Below the pieces are notes generated by a model, which made no database searches, was not told where the DNA came from, and saw nothing but the letters and a program-made list of their open reading frames with translations. Shown piece after piece: positions 54,818-62,143 of a stretch of DNA of 62,143 bases (positions are counted from its first letter, which is position 1; the number at the start of each line of letters is the position of its first letter). This DNA comes from Polaromonas sp. A23 (GTDB lineage: Bacteria > Pseudomonadota > Gammaproteobacteria > Burkholderiales > Burkholderiaceae_C), in NCBI RefSeq assembly GCF_002001015.1, contig NZ_MUNO01000013.1:1-62143 (forward strand), given 5' to 3'. A program made the translations under genes and the position numbers.

Positions 54818-56757
54818 ACGCCGCCTCCCTGCGCCCCCTGCGCATTGCCCTGGTCGGCAACCCCAACTGCGGCAAAACCGCCCTCTTCAACCTGCTCACC
54901 GGCGCGCGGCAGAAGGTTGCCAACTACGCCGGCGTCACCGTTGAGCGCAAGGAAGGCCGCACCCGCCTGCCCGATGGCCGCGAGCTGGCGGTGATGGACC
55001 TGCCCGGCGCCTACAGCCTGAACCCGGCCACCACCGATGAAGCGGTCACGCACGACATGGTGATGGGCCTGCGCGAAGGTGAAAGCCCGCCCGACGGCAT
55101 CATCGCCGTGGTGGACGCCACCAACCTGCGCATGAATCTGCGCCTGGTACTGCAACTGCGCGCATTGGGCCGGCCCATGGTGCTGGCGCTCAACATGATG
55201 GATGTGGCTCGCGCACGCGGCCTGCAGATCGACATCCCGCGGCTCTCGGCGGAACTGGGCATGCCTGTGGTGGAAACCGTGGCGGTGCACAACCCCTGGT
55301 TTGCTGCCTTGCGCGGCAAGGCCGGGCAAAGCGGACGGGAGGCGCTGCTGCAAGCCGCCCAAAAGGCCATTTCAGCATCGGGTAATGCATCATTTTCGGC
55401 CTCAGCCCATATTCCACGGGCGCAATCAGCTACTAAAAACATAGCAATTGAAGCACAAGACCCGATCGCCCTGCAGGCGCGGGTACGGGCCATCCTGGCT
55501 GTGGCCGTGCCCAATGCCGGCCAGGTCAAACGTTTCAACCACCGCATCGATGCTGTCGTGATGCACCCGGTGGCTGGCCTGCTGCTGCTGGCCACTGTGC
55601 TCTTCCTGATTTTTCAGGCGGTGTTTGCCTGGGCCAACCTGCCGATGGACCTGATCAAGGAGGCCGTTGCCACCACTGGCGCGTTGGTCCAGGCGAACGT
55701 CGCACCCGGCCTGCTGCAAAGCCTGCTGGTTGACGGCATCGTTGCCGGTGTGGGCGGTGTGCTGGTCTTCCTGCCGCAGATCGTGATTCTGTTTTTCTTC
55801 ATCCTGCTGCTGGAAGACTCGGGCTACCTGCCGCGAGCCGCCTTCCTGCTCGACAACCTCATGGGCAAGGTCGGGCTCTCAGGCCGCGCCTTCATTCCAC
55901 TGCTATCGAGTTTTGCCTGCGCGATTCCCGGCATCATGGCCACACGCACCATTCCGCACTGGCGCGACCGGCTCGCCACCATCATGATCGCCCCGCTGAT
56001 GACCTGCTCGGCCCGGCTGCCGCTGTATGCGCTGCTGATAGGCGCCTTCATTCCAAACCGCGAAGTCGGCTTCTTCAACCTGCAGGGCCTGACCCTGTTT
56101 GCGCTTTACCTGCTCGGCATCGTGTCGGCCATGGCCGTGGCCTGGGTCTTCAAGCGCACCTGGGCCAAGAGCAGCTACCAGCCGCTGATGCTGGAACTGC
56201 CGCCCTACCGTTTGCCCAACCTGCGAAACCTGTTGCTGGGACTGTGGCAACGGGTGGAAATTTTCATGCACCGCGTGGGCACGATTATTTTCTCGCTGAT
56301 GGTGGTCCTGTGGTTTCTCTCGACCTTCCCCAGCCCACCCGACGGCGCCACCGGCGCGGCCATCCAGTACAGCTTTGCCGGCATGATTGGCAAGGCGCTC
56401 GAGGTGGTGTTTGCACCGATCGGATTCAACTGGCAGATCTCGATTGCGCTTGTGCCTGGCATGGCGGCGCGCGAGGTGGCGGTGGGCGCACTTGGCACGG
56501 TGTATTCGCTGTCCGCCGCCGGTGACGATGCGGCCGAAGCGCTGAGTCCGCTGATTGCGCAGAGCTGGTCGGTCGCCACTGCTTATTCGCTGCTGGCCTG
56601 GTATGTCTTTGCGCCCCAGTGCATCTCGACGCTGGCCGTGGTCAAACGCGAAACCAATTCCTGGCGTTACCCGCTGTTGATGGCCGCCTACCTGTTTGCG
56701 CTGGCCTACGCCGCGTCTTTTGTCACCTACCGCGCCGTGCTGGGGTTGACCACATGA
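54814..56757 (+). CDS. feoB: Ferrous iron transporter B with repeat-derived linker
   Basis: A 647-aa GTPase-coupled Fe(II) permease. The G domain has G1 GNPNCGKTALFNLLTGARQK, G3 DLPGAYSLNP and G4 LNMMD. The permease has paired Gate segments (LPQIVILFFFILLLEDSGYL, FACAIPGIMATRTIPHWRDR, MTCSARLPLYALLIGAFI) and ends SLLAWYVFAPQCISTLAVVK. Shorter than E. coli FeoB (773 aa), as in many betaproteobacteria. Around residues 191-211, between G domain and membrane part, the DNA is a copy of a dispersed genomic repeat, adding the linker SASAHIPRAQSATKNIAIEA in frame. It overlaps the Cys-rich downstream gene by 4 bp. Confidence 0.96.
   Translation: MNAASLRPLRIALVGNPNCGKTALFNLLTGARQKVANYAGVTVERKEGRTRLPDGRELAVMDLPGAYSLNPATTDEAVTHDMVMGLREGESPPDGIIAVVDATNLRMNLRLVLQLRALGRPMVLALNMMDVARARGLQIDIPRLSAELGMPVVETVAVHNPWFAALRGKAGQSGREALLQAAQKAISASGNASFSASAHIPRAQSATKNIAIEAQDPIALQARVRAILAVAVPNAGQVKRFNHRIDAVVMHPVAGLLLLATVLFLIFQAVFAWANLPMDLIKEAVATTGALVQANVAPGLLQSLLVDGIVAGVGGVLVFLPQIVILFFFILLLEDSGYLPRAAFLLDNLMGKVGLSGRAFIPLLSSFACAIPGIMATRTIPHWRDRLATIMIAPLMTCSARLPLYALLIGAFIPNREVGFFNLQGLTLFALYLLGIVSAMAVAWVFKRTWAKSSYQPLMLELPPYRLPNLRNLLLGLWQRVEIFMHRVGTIIFSLMVVLWFLSTFPSPPDGATGAAIQYSFAGMIGKALEVVFAPIGFNWQISIALVPGMAAREVAVGALGTVYSLSAAGDDAAEALSPLIAQSWSVATAYSLLAWYVFAPQCISTLAVVKRETNSWRYPLLMAAYLFALAYAASFVTYRAVLGLTT
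55385..55446 (-). repeat. Dispersed repeat copy 2, in frame within feoB
   Basis: The reverse complement has the skeleton TAGCTG-A-TTGCGCCCG, variable bases, TGGGCT, 2 bases, GGCC, the same order and spacing as the intergenic copy at 49190-49249. Being inside a coding frame it is translated as part of FeoB. Confidence 0.6.
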
Positions 56758-57038
56758 TGCCAACGCAACTGGAAGCCGTGGTGGTTTATACGGTAGTCGC
56801 CTTCTGCGCGGTCTACTGTGTCTGGCTGTTCATGCCGGCGACCATGAAACGCTGGATGGCCAATGCCCTGCTGCGCCGCTTCCCGCGCCTGCAAGCATGG
56901 AGCACCCTGCAGGCCGCAACCCGGGACCCCGCCGGTTGCGGCTCGGCCTGCGGCAATTGCGCCAGCGCAGGCGCCCGTCCGCCAGCACAAGAACACCAGG
57001 TTCACTGGGCAAAAAAACGCCGCTCACCACCAGGCTGA
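56754..57038 (+). CDS. FeoB-associated Cys-rich membrane protein
   Basis: A 94-aa protein starting at the ATG overlapping the feoB stop. One membrane helix (AVVVYTVVAFCAVYCVWLFM) is followed by a basic segment and a Cys cluster PAGCGSACGNCASAG. Such small Cys-rich membrane proteins commonly follow feoB in betaproteobacteria and may assist Fe(II) uptake or sense iron or redox state. Exact role unknown. Confidence 0.8.
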   Translation: MMPTQLEAVVVYTVVAFCAVYCVWLFMPATMKRWMANALLRRFPRLQAWSTLQAATRDPAGCGSACGNCASAGARPPAQEHQVHWAKKRRSPPG

Positions 57039-57117
57039 AGCGCTTTTCATTGGCGCATGGCTTTTACGCCACAGCAACGCCCTGTTTTTCAAAATTTCTG
57101 GCCGGCGCCCTCACACG

Positions 57118-57142
57118 TTATTACGAATCATTATCATTTGAC
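57118..57142 (+). promoter_or_regulatory. Fur box upstream of the siderophore receptor
   Basis: TACGAATCATTATCATTTGA matches the core of the Fur consensus (ATCATTATCAT) and is 130 bp upstream of the receptor start. It implies repression when iron is sufficient. Confidence 0.75.
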
Positions 57143-57271
57143 ATACACTCGGTAACTTACCCAGTCAGCCAGCCAACTCGCACCCCTCCGGGCAGCCCCG
57201 AGCACAGCCAAGCCATTTCATGAAAACCAGGTCCGCTGCCGAAACCGGCCGGACCACGCTTGGAGGCCATC

Positions 57272-59602
57272 GTGGCAAACCCTTCTACACGCGCCGCACG
57301 TTCAGCGCGTCACAAAAAAAAACGCTTCGCCAATGCTGCTGTGCAAACACCCGCCGCGTCAGCCCCCACTGGCAAAGCCCTGCTGCCCTTGGGCGCGCTC
57401 ATGCTGGCCGCTTCCTTTTCCAGCTGGGCACAAACCAGCACCGCCCCCGCTACCGCTCCCGCAGCCAAGGTCTCGCCAACCGATACCCTGACGCCTGTCG
57501 TGGTGCGGGAAAAAGCTGACGACAACGGCAAGGACTCGCTGCGGGTGAACCGCTCCACCATCGGCAAGGGCAACCAGGAGTTGCGGGACATTCCGCAATC
57601 CGTCACGGTGGTCACTGAAAAACTCATCGACGACCGCAACCTTGATACGATCAAGGAAGCACTGAAAAACACCGCCGGTATCAGCTTCCTGGCCGCCGAG
57701 GGTGGCGAAGAAGACATTCGCCTGCGCGGCTTCCCATTGCAAAGCACCGGTGACCTGTTCATCGACGGCATACGCGACCCGGCTTTTTATGAACGCGACA
57801 CCTTCAACCTGGACCGCCTGGAAATCCTGCGCGGCTCGGCTTCCATGCTGTTCGGCCGCGGCTCTACAGGCGGCGCAGTCAATCAGGTCAGCAAAGTACC
57901 GCGCCTGATCACCGAACACGAGGTCTCCACCACGCTGGGCAACCACAACTACAAGCGCGTGACGGGCGACTTCAACATCAAGACAGGCGAAAACGCGGCC
58001 CTGCGCATCAACGCCATGACCACCTCTGCCGACAACAACGGCGCCGGCAGCAGCCTCGACAAGCGGGGGCTGGCCGTGAGTTATCGGCTGGGCATTGGCA
58101 CGGCAGACGAATTCCTGGCCAGCCTTTACCATCTGGACAACCGAAACGGCATGAACTACGGCATGCCGTGGATCCGCCCGAACGCCAGCTCACCTGCAAG
58201 CGACACCACCATGCTGCCGCTCGATCCGAAGGCCTACTACGGCATGGCCAGCGACTACAACAATGGCAGCGCCACCATGGCCACCCTGGGCCACACGCAC
58301 CGCTTCAGCAGCGACAGCGAGTTGAAAACACAGTTGCGCATCGGAAAATTTGACCGCGACCAGCGGGCCGGTACGGTTCGTATCGCCGCAGCCGCCCTGC
58401 AGCCAGGCCGCAGGGCCGTCACCCTGGACAACTTCGGGCCCAGCACCGTGCTCACGCGCGGCACACAACTAAAAATCCAGGACATGGAAACCGTGCACCT
58501 GCAAAGCGACTTCAGCAAGAAATTTGACGCGCTGGGGCTCAAGCATGAACTGTTGACCGGCGTTGACTTTGCCAACGAGAAAAAAAACGTCTATGCGGCC
58601 CGTACGGCGGCCCAGGGCGGCGTGAATCTGACAAAACCCAACACGCTTGTGGGCACACCTGATGACGGTGCTTCCATTGACGAATCCCGCCGCGTGCTGC
58701 GTACCTCCAGCGACTTTGTGTCCAGTGGCATGGGTGTGTATGCACAGGACCTGATCCAGGTGGCACCGCACTGGAAGGTGCTGGTGGGCCTGCGTTATGA
58801 CAGCATGAAAGGTGACTACAAGACCTACGCAATTCCAACCGCGGCGCCCGGTCCTGTGACCACCACCGCGTACAGCCAGAAAATTTCAGAGTGGAGCAAG
58901 CGTGTGGGTCTGCTGTACCAGCCGAACCCGCTGCACTCTTTCCACTTCTCCTACGGCACGTCGTTCAACACCTCGGGCGACACCTACTCCTACAGCGCCA
59001 CGACGGTGAATACACCGCCGGAGTCGAGCCGCAATATCGAACTGGGCGCCAAGCTGGACACGGCTGACAAACGCTTCACCACACGCATGGCGATTTTCCA
59101 CTCGACCAAGCTGCATGAACGCAACACCGACCCGCTGCTCAATATTGACGTGTTGTCCGGCAAGCGGCATGCGGCCGGCGCCGAGATTGACATCACCGGG
59201 CGCCTGACACCGCAATGGGAGGTTTATGGTTCCTACATGTGGATGCCCAGCGCCCGCATCGACATCGGGGCTGCCGGCGCTGAAGGCCAGGGTTCACGTC
59301 CCTCGCTCACACCATTGCACAGCGGTACGGTGTGGACCACTTACCAGCTCACACCTAAATTCCGCGTGGGCGGTGGCTTGAACTTCCGCGGCGAACAGAC
59401 GCCCATCCGCAACCCGGGCTGGAAAGTGCCTGGCTACGTGACCGGTGACCTGATGGCAGAGTACGTTGTCAACCAGATGCTGGCCGTGAAAGCGAACATC
59501 TCGAATGTGACCAACAAGCTTTACGCGGACTCGCTGTACACCGGGCATTACATACCGGGCGCAGGCCGGCTGTTCCAGGTCACGGCCAACGTGAAGTTCT
59601 GA
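57272..59602 (+). CDS. TonB-dependent siderophore receptor (Fiu-like)
   Basis: A 776-aa outer-membrane receptor. I take the GTG at 57272 as start because GGAGG lies 5 bp upstream. A TTG at 57260 overlaps that site. Signal peptide to about residue 55 (LMLAASFSSWAQ). TonB-box-like LTPVVVREK. Plug domain with ELRDIPQSVTVVTEKLIDDR and LEILRGSASMLFGRGSTGGA. Barrel ending in ...FQVTANVKF with terminal Phe. The pattern and the neighbouring PiuC-type hydroxylase gene point to a catecholate siderophore receptor like Fiu/PiuA. Ligand not proven. Confidence 0.92.
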   Translation: MANPSTRAARSARHKKKRFANAAVQTPAASAPTGKALLPLGALMLAASFSSWAQTSTAPATAPAAKVSPTDTLTPVVVREKADDNGKDSLRVNRSTIGKGNQELRDIPQSVTVVTEKLIDDRNLDTIKEALKNTAGISFLAAEGGEEDIRLRGFPLQSTGDLFIDGIRDPAFYERDTFNLDRLEILRGSASMLFGRGSTGGAVNQVSKVPRLITEHEVSTTLGNHNYKRVTGDFNIKTGENAALRINAMTTSADNNGAGSSLDKRGLAVSYRLGIGTADEFLASLYHLDNRNGMNYGMPWIRPNASSPASDTTMLPLDPKAYYGMASDYNNGSATMATLGHTHRFSSDSELKTQLRIGKFDRDQRAGTVRIAAAALQPGRRAVTLDNFGPSTVLTRGTQLKIQDMETVHLQSDFSKKFDALGLKHELLTGVDFANEKKNVYAARTAAQGGVNLTKPNTLVGTPDDGASIDESRRVLRTSSDFVSSGMGVYAQDLIQVAPHWKVLVGLRYDSMKGDYKTYAIPTAAPGPVTTTAYSQKISEWSKRVGLLYQPNPLHSFHFSYGTSFNTSGDTYSYSATTVNTPPESSRNIELGAKLDTADKRFTTRMAIFHSTKLHERNTDPLLNIDVLSGKRHAAGAEIDITGRLTPQWEVYGSYMWMPSARIDIGAAGAEGQGSRPSLTPLHSGTVWTTYQLTPKFRVGGGLNFRGEQTPIRNPGWKVPGYVTGDLMAEYVVNQMLAVKANISNVTNKLYADSLYTGHYIPGAGRLFQVTANVKF

Positions 59603-59627
59603 TAGCGCAACTTTCTCCAAGGTTCTT

Positions 59628-59654
59628 GCCGCTCCATCCCGGGGCGGCTTTTTT
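59628..59654 (+). terminator. Terminator after the receptor gene
   Basis: GCCGCTCC and GGGGCGGC form an 8-bp stem (one G-T pair) with a 5-nt loop, then T6, 25 bp after the receptor stop. Confidence 0.8.
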
Positions 59655-59684
59655 ACTTGAGTTCTTACTTGTATAACCCTGACC

Positions 59685-60365
59685 ATGCTGCACTCCCTGC
59701 CCGACATCCTTGATGCCAATGACCTGCAAGTGGCCCGCAAGCTGCTAGCTGACGCACCTTGGGCCGATGGCAAGGCCAGTGCAGGCAGTCAGGCGGCGCA
59801 GGTGAAAAACAATGCCCAGTTGCCGTATGACTGTGAAGCGTCGCGGACGATCAGCGCGATGGTGACCCGTGGGCTGGAGCGCAGCGCCCTGTTTCTGACG
59901 GCAACCTTGCCCAAAAAGATATTCACTCCGCGCATCAACCGTTACAGCGGGGCGGCCAATCATTATGGCAACCACATCGACGGCGCCATACGCACCCTGC
60001 CGGACGGGCAGCGTGTGCGCACCGATGTGTCCTGCACCGTCTTTCTGTCGAACCCGGAGGACTACGAGGGCGGAGAGCTCACCATCGCAGATACCTATGG
60101 CGAACAACGCGTGAAGCTGCCGGCCGGCCACGCCGTGCTTTACCCCGGCACCAGCTTGCACCAGGTGCAGCCAGTCACGCGCGGCGAACGCCTGGCCTGC
60201 TTTTTCTGGGTGGAGAGCCTGGTGCGCAGCGACGAGCAGCGGCGCCTGCTGTTCGAGATGGACATGGCCCTGATGCAACTGCGCCAGACCCACGGGGAAA
60301 GTGCGGGCACCACCACGCTGACCGGCACGTACCACAACCTCCTGCGCATGTGGGCCGACACGTGA
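59685..60365 (+). CDS. Fe(II)/2-oxoglutarate-dependent PKHD-type hydroxylase (PiuC/YbiX)
   Basis: A 226-aa protein of the PKHD-hydroxylase family. Fe ligands are in [12 protein letters not shown] (His-x-Asp) and in [20 protein letters not shown] (His, with the 2-oxoglutarate Arg). The start [20 protein letters not shown] is typical. Members are encoded beside Fiu/PiuA-like receptors and are iron-regulated. The substrate is not known. Confidence 0.9.
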   Translation: MLHSLPDILDANDLQVARKLLADAPWADGKASAGSQAAQVKNNAQLPYDCEASRTISAMVTRGLERSALFLTATLPKKIFTPRINRYSGAANHYGNHIDGAIRTLPDGQRVRTDVSCTVFLSNPEDYEGGELTIADTYGEQRVKLPAGHAVLYPGTSLHQVQPVTRGERLACFFWVESLVRSDEQRRLLFEMDMALMQLRQTHGESAGTTTLTGTYHNLLRMWADT

Positions 60366-61489
60366 AGGCAGCTGGCCCCGTTCCGGTTCCTGCCATTCAG
60401 GCGCTGCCGCCCGGCCTGGTGAATCTGGCCGACCATGAAGCTTTTGCACGTACACGGCTCGACGACCAGGCCTGGGCCTATTTCAGCGGTGGCGCGGCAG
60501 ACGAGCTGACCCTGCGCGCCAACCGCAGTGCCTGGGACAAGCTGCACCTGCTGCCCCGCGTGTTGCGGCCCTTGAATGGCGGGCATACACGTGTCGAGCT
60601 GTTGGGACGCACTCTGGCCCACCCGTTGCTGGTGGCGCCTGTGGCGTACCAGCGCATGGCACATCCTGACGGGGAAATTGCCATGGCGCATGCAGCCGCC
60701 TCGCAGGGAGCCGGGCTGGTGCTGAGCACGCAGGCCAGTGTTTCCCTGGAAACCGTCGCCAGCGCATTCGGTGCGTATGCCGAACGCGGCCCTCTGTGGT
60801 TTCAACTCTACCTGCAGCATGACCGGGGCTTTACGCGCCAGCTGGTTCAACGTGCGGAGGCCGCTGGTTATGAAGCGCTGGTTCTCACGGTGGACGCGCC
60901 GGTCAGTGGCGCGCGCGACCGGGAACGGCGTGCCGGTTTCAAATTGCCAGCCGGTGTTTCGGCGGTGAATCTGGCGCAGCTTGCTGCGCCCCCTGCAAAC
61001 ACCAGCGGCAGCCTGTTCGACAGCCTACCCGCGCATGCGCCCACCTGGGCCGACGTGCAATGGCTGCAAGAGACCACACGTCTTCCGGTGCTGCTCAAGG
61101 GCGTGCTTCACCCGGCAGACGCGCGCCAGGCGGCGGCGCTGCAAGTGGCTGCGCTGATCGTCTCCAATCATGGCGGCCGTACGCTGGACACCACGCCGGC
61201 GACTGCAGCGGTGTTGCCGCGCATCGCCGCTGCTGTGAAGGGCGACCTGCCGCTGCTGGTTGACGGTGGCATTCGCCGCGGCACCGACGTGCTCAAGGCC
61301 GTGGCCCTGGGTGCGCGCGCCGTGCTGGTGGGCCGGCCGTGCGTGTACGGGCTGGCCAACGCGGGTGCGATCGGGGTGGCCCATGTGCTGCGCTTGCTGC
61401 GCGACGAGTTGGAGATAGCCATGGCTCTGTGCGGCTGCGTTAATCTGGACCAGGCTACATCCGAGCTGTTTTTCGACCAGATTCCCTGA
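60362..61489 (+). CDS. FMN-dependent alpha-hydroxyacid oxidase/dehydrogenase
   Basis: About 375 aa of TIM-barrel flavoenzyme (lactate oxidase / LldD / glycolate oxidase family). FMN and substrate residues are in [55 protein letters not shown], the catalytic His in [10 protein letters not shown], and the phosphate-binding [20 protein letters not shown]. The start is uncertain: GTG 60362 overlaps the preceding stop as GTGA, GTG 60350 is also in frame, and neither has a good SD. Co-transcription with the hydroxylase is likely, although the biochemical link to iron uptake is unclear. Confidence 0.88.
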   Translation: MKAAGPVPVPAIQALPPGLVNLADHEAFARTRLDDQAWAYFSGGAADELTLRANRSAWDKLHLLPRVLRPLNGGHTRVELLGRTLAHPLLVAPVAYQRMAHPDGEIAMAHAAASQGAGLVLSTQASVSLETVASAFGAYAERGPLWFQLYLQHDRGFTRQLVQRAEAAGYEALVLTVDAPVSGARDRERRAGFKLPAGVSAVNLAQLAAPPANTSGSLFDSLPAHAPTWADVQWLQETTRLPVLLKGVLHPADARQAAALQVAALIVSNHGGRTLDTTPATAAVLPRIAAAVKGDLPLLVDGGIRRGTDVLKAVALGARAVLVGRPCVYGLANAGAIGVAHVLRLLRDELEIAMALCGCVNLDQATSELFFDQIP

Positions 61490-61519
61490 TTCTTGTCAGG
61501 AGTATCAAGTATTTATTGC

Positions 61520-61540
61520 AAATGCGACCGATTCGCATTT
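61520..61540 (+). promoter_or_regulatory. Fur-like palindrome upstream of bfd
   Basis: AAATGCGA and TCGCATTT form an 8-bp inverted repeat with a 5-bp spacer, close to Fur boxes of betaproteobacteria (AATGCGAATNATTCTCATT type). It is 40 bp upstream of the bfd start. Confidence 0.7.
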
Positions 61541-61579
61541 ATACTTAATACGTCGAATTAATCACCAGCAAGCCAATCC

Positions 61580-61837
61580 ATGATCGTCTGTGTCTGCCGC
61601 CGAATTTCTGACCGCGAAATAGCTCGTCATGCCCGCGCGGGCCTGGGCTTTGACGAGATCCAGTTCGAACTCGGTATTGCCACCCAGTGCGGTCAGTGTG
61701 AAGGGTGTGCCCGGGACGTGGTCGCGCAATGCGGCGCTACCTGCCCCACGGCCCACATCAAGCGCGCCGACCACCCAATGGAAGGCAGCACATGGAATCC
61801 TCAGTCACCCTTTTTGCAACCCTCGCCGGCAGCCTGA
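61580..61837 (+). CDS. bfd: Bacterioferritin-associated ferredoxin
   Basis: An 85-aa protein with the four-Cys [2Fe-2S] Bfd pattern: MIVCVCRRISDREI (C4, C6) and ATQCGQCEGCARDV (CxxC). It reduces ferric iron in bacterioferritin to release it. The family is usually 60-80 aa, and here a tail follows the domain. Controlled by the Fur-like site upstream. Confidence 0.9.
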   Translation: MIVCVCRRISDREIARHARAGLGFDEIQFELGIATQCGQCEGCARDVVAQCGATCPTAHIKRADHPMEGSTWNPQSPFLQPSPAA

Positions 61838-61878
61838 TCTTCGCGGTCAGCCCGCTCTGGTGGATTTTCCGCCGATAG
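61792..61878 (+). CDS. Possible 28-aa membrane peptide
   Basis: A short frame starting inside the 3' end of bfd encodes one hydrophobic helix (VTLFATLAGSLIFAVSPLWW) and ends IFRR. It could be a small membrane protein encoded between bfd and tonB or chance. The ribosome site is weak. Confidence 0.3.
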   Translation: MESSVTLFATLAGSLIFAVSPLWWIFRR

Positions 61879-61930
61879 TGCACCTTCTTCCTGCATACGC
61901 GTTCTTACTTCTGCATCCACTAGACTTCCG

Positions 61931-62143
61931 ATGAACGCTTCCGCCATTCCGGGCCCCAACGCCATCGGACTTCCGACTACATCCGTGCGCTTACCTTTCA
62001 GCCGCAACTTCCTCATTGCCGCCAGCGTGGTCATCTTCCACGTGCTTGTGCTGTGGGCGATGCAAAACGGCCTGTTGCGCCGCGCCGTGCAGCACGTTGT
62101 TCCCGCTGAAATACTCACACACATCATCGAGATCGAGCCGCCC
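61931..62143 (+). CDS. tonB: TonB energy transducer, 3' end outside window
   Basis: The first 71 codons of a TonB protein: polar start MNASAIPGPNAIG, one membrane anchor (FLIAASVVIFHVLVLWAM) with the conserved His in the helix, then a periplasmic segment beginning ILTHIIEIEPP that leads into a proline-rich spacer. It would couple the proton motive force to the siderophore receptor encoded upstream. exbB and exbD are expected next but lie outside. Confidence 0.85.
   Translation, partial: MNASAIPGPNAIGLPTTSVRLPFSRNFLIAASVVIFHVLVLWAMQNGLLRRAVQHVVPAEILTHIIEIEPP

Overview
The window looks like a chromosomal segment of a betaproteobacterium of the Burkholderiales, most likely Comamonadaceae (Polaromonas/Rhodoferax-like). 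The grounds are the rpsF-priB-rpsR-rplI-dnaB cluster, the divergent ppsA/ppsR pair, GC-rich housekeeping genes on the right, and short intergenic repeats of a kind I associate with that family. I see no rRNA, tRNA or CRISPR array.

Layout. (1) 1-9467, minus strand: the first ~3155 codons of a giant YD/RHS-repeat protein whose 3' end lies outside the window. It carries two blocks of repeats that look like beta-propeller blades, and a 468-bp internal tandem duplication. (2) 9.9-13.3 kb: a cluster of TPR protein genes plus one decayed paralogue. (3) 13.4-36.3 kb, all minus strand: a compact, visibly AT-richer flagellar type III export, hook and basal-body cluster. In transcription order it reads fliQ-fliR-flhB-flhA, a 1.3-kb scar with a LysR relic, then flgF-flgG-flgA-flgH-flgI-flgB-flgC-fliE-fliF-(fliG-like)-fliH-fliI-fliJ-(fliK position)-flgD-flgE-(fliM-like)-fliN-fliO-fliP-sigma28-like gene, followed by a zincin metalloprotease gene and a GT1 glycosyltransferase gene. 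An unrecognised 130-aa gene and another TPR gene lie upstream of fliQ. (4) 38.7-49.2 kb: dnaB and ribosomal genes, a sodium:solute symporter pair, a TPR protein, ppsA and ppsR. (5) 49.4-62.1 kb: oxidative-stress and iron genes: ahpC, ahpF, bacterioferritin, feoA-feoB-small Cys-rich protein, a TonB-dependent siderophore receptor, a PiuC-type hydroxylase, an FMN alpha-hydroxyacid oxidase, bfd and the start of tonB, with three Fur-box-like sites.

The most interesting part is region 3. It encodes a complete export gate (FlhA, FlhB, FliPQR, FliO), ATPase complex, MS ring, rod, P and L rings and hook. Within the window there is no flagellin, filament cap, hook-associated protein, stator, chemotaxis gene, FlgM or FlgJ. 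The proteins that normally make a flagellum rotate and switch are altered: the FliG-like protein (195 aa) has no room for the C-terminal torque domain, the FliM-like protein lacks the N-terminal CheY-binding motif, and FlhB has NPRR in place of the autocleavage motif NPTH. The same transcription unit ends in its own sigma28-like factor, a zincin whose active-site spacing matches the Pro-Pro-endopeptidase/lethal-factor type, and a glycosyltransferase. TPR proteins resembling class II type III chaperones flank the locus on both sides. My inference is a flagellum-derived, probably non-rotating hook-basal-body or secretion device with dedicated cargo and chaperones. The main caveat is that missing parts could be encoded elsewhere in the genome.
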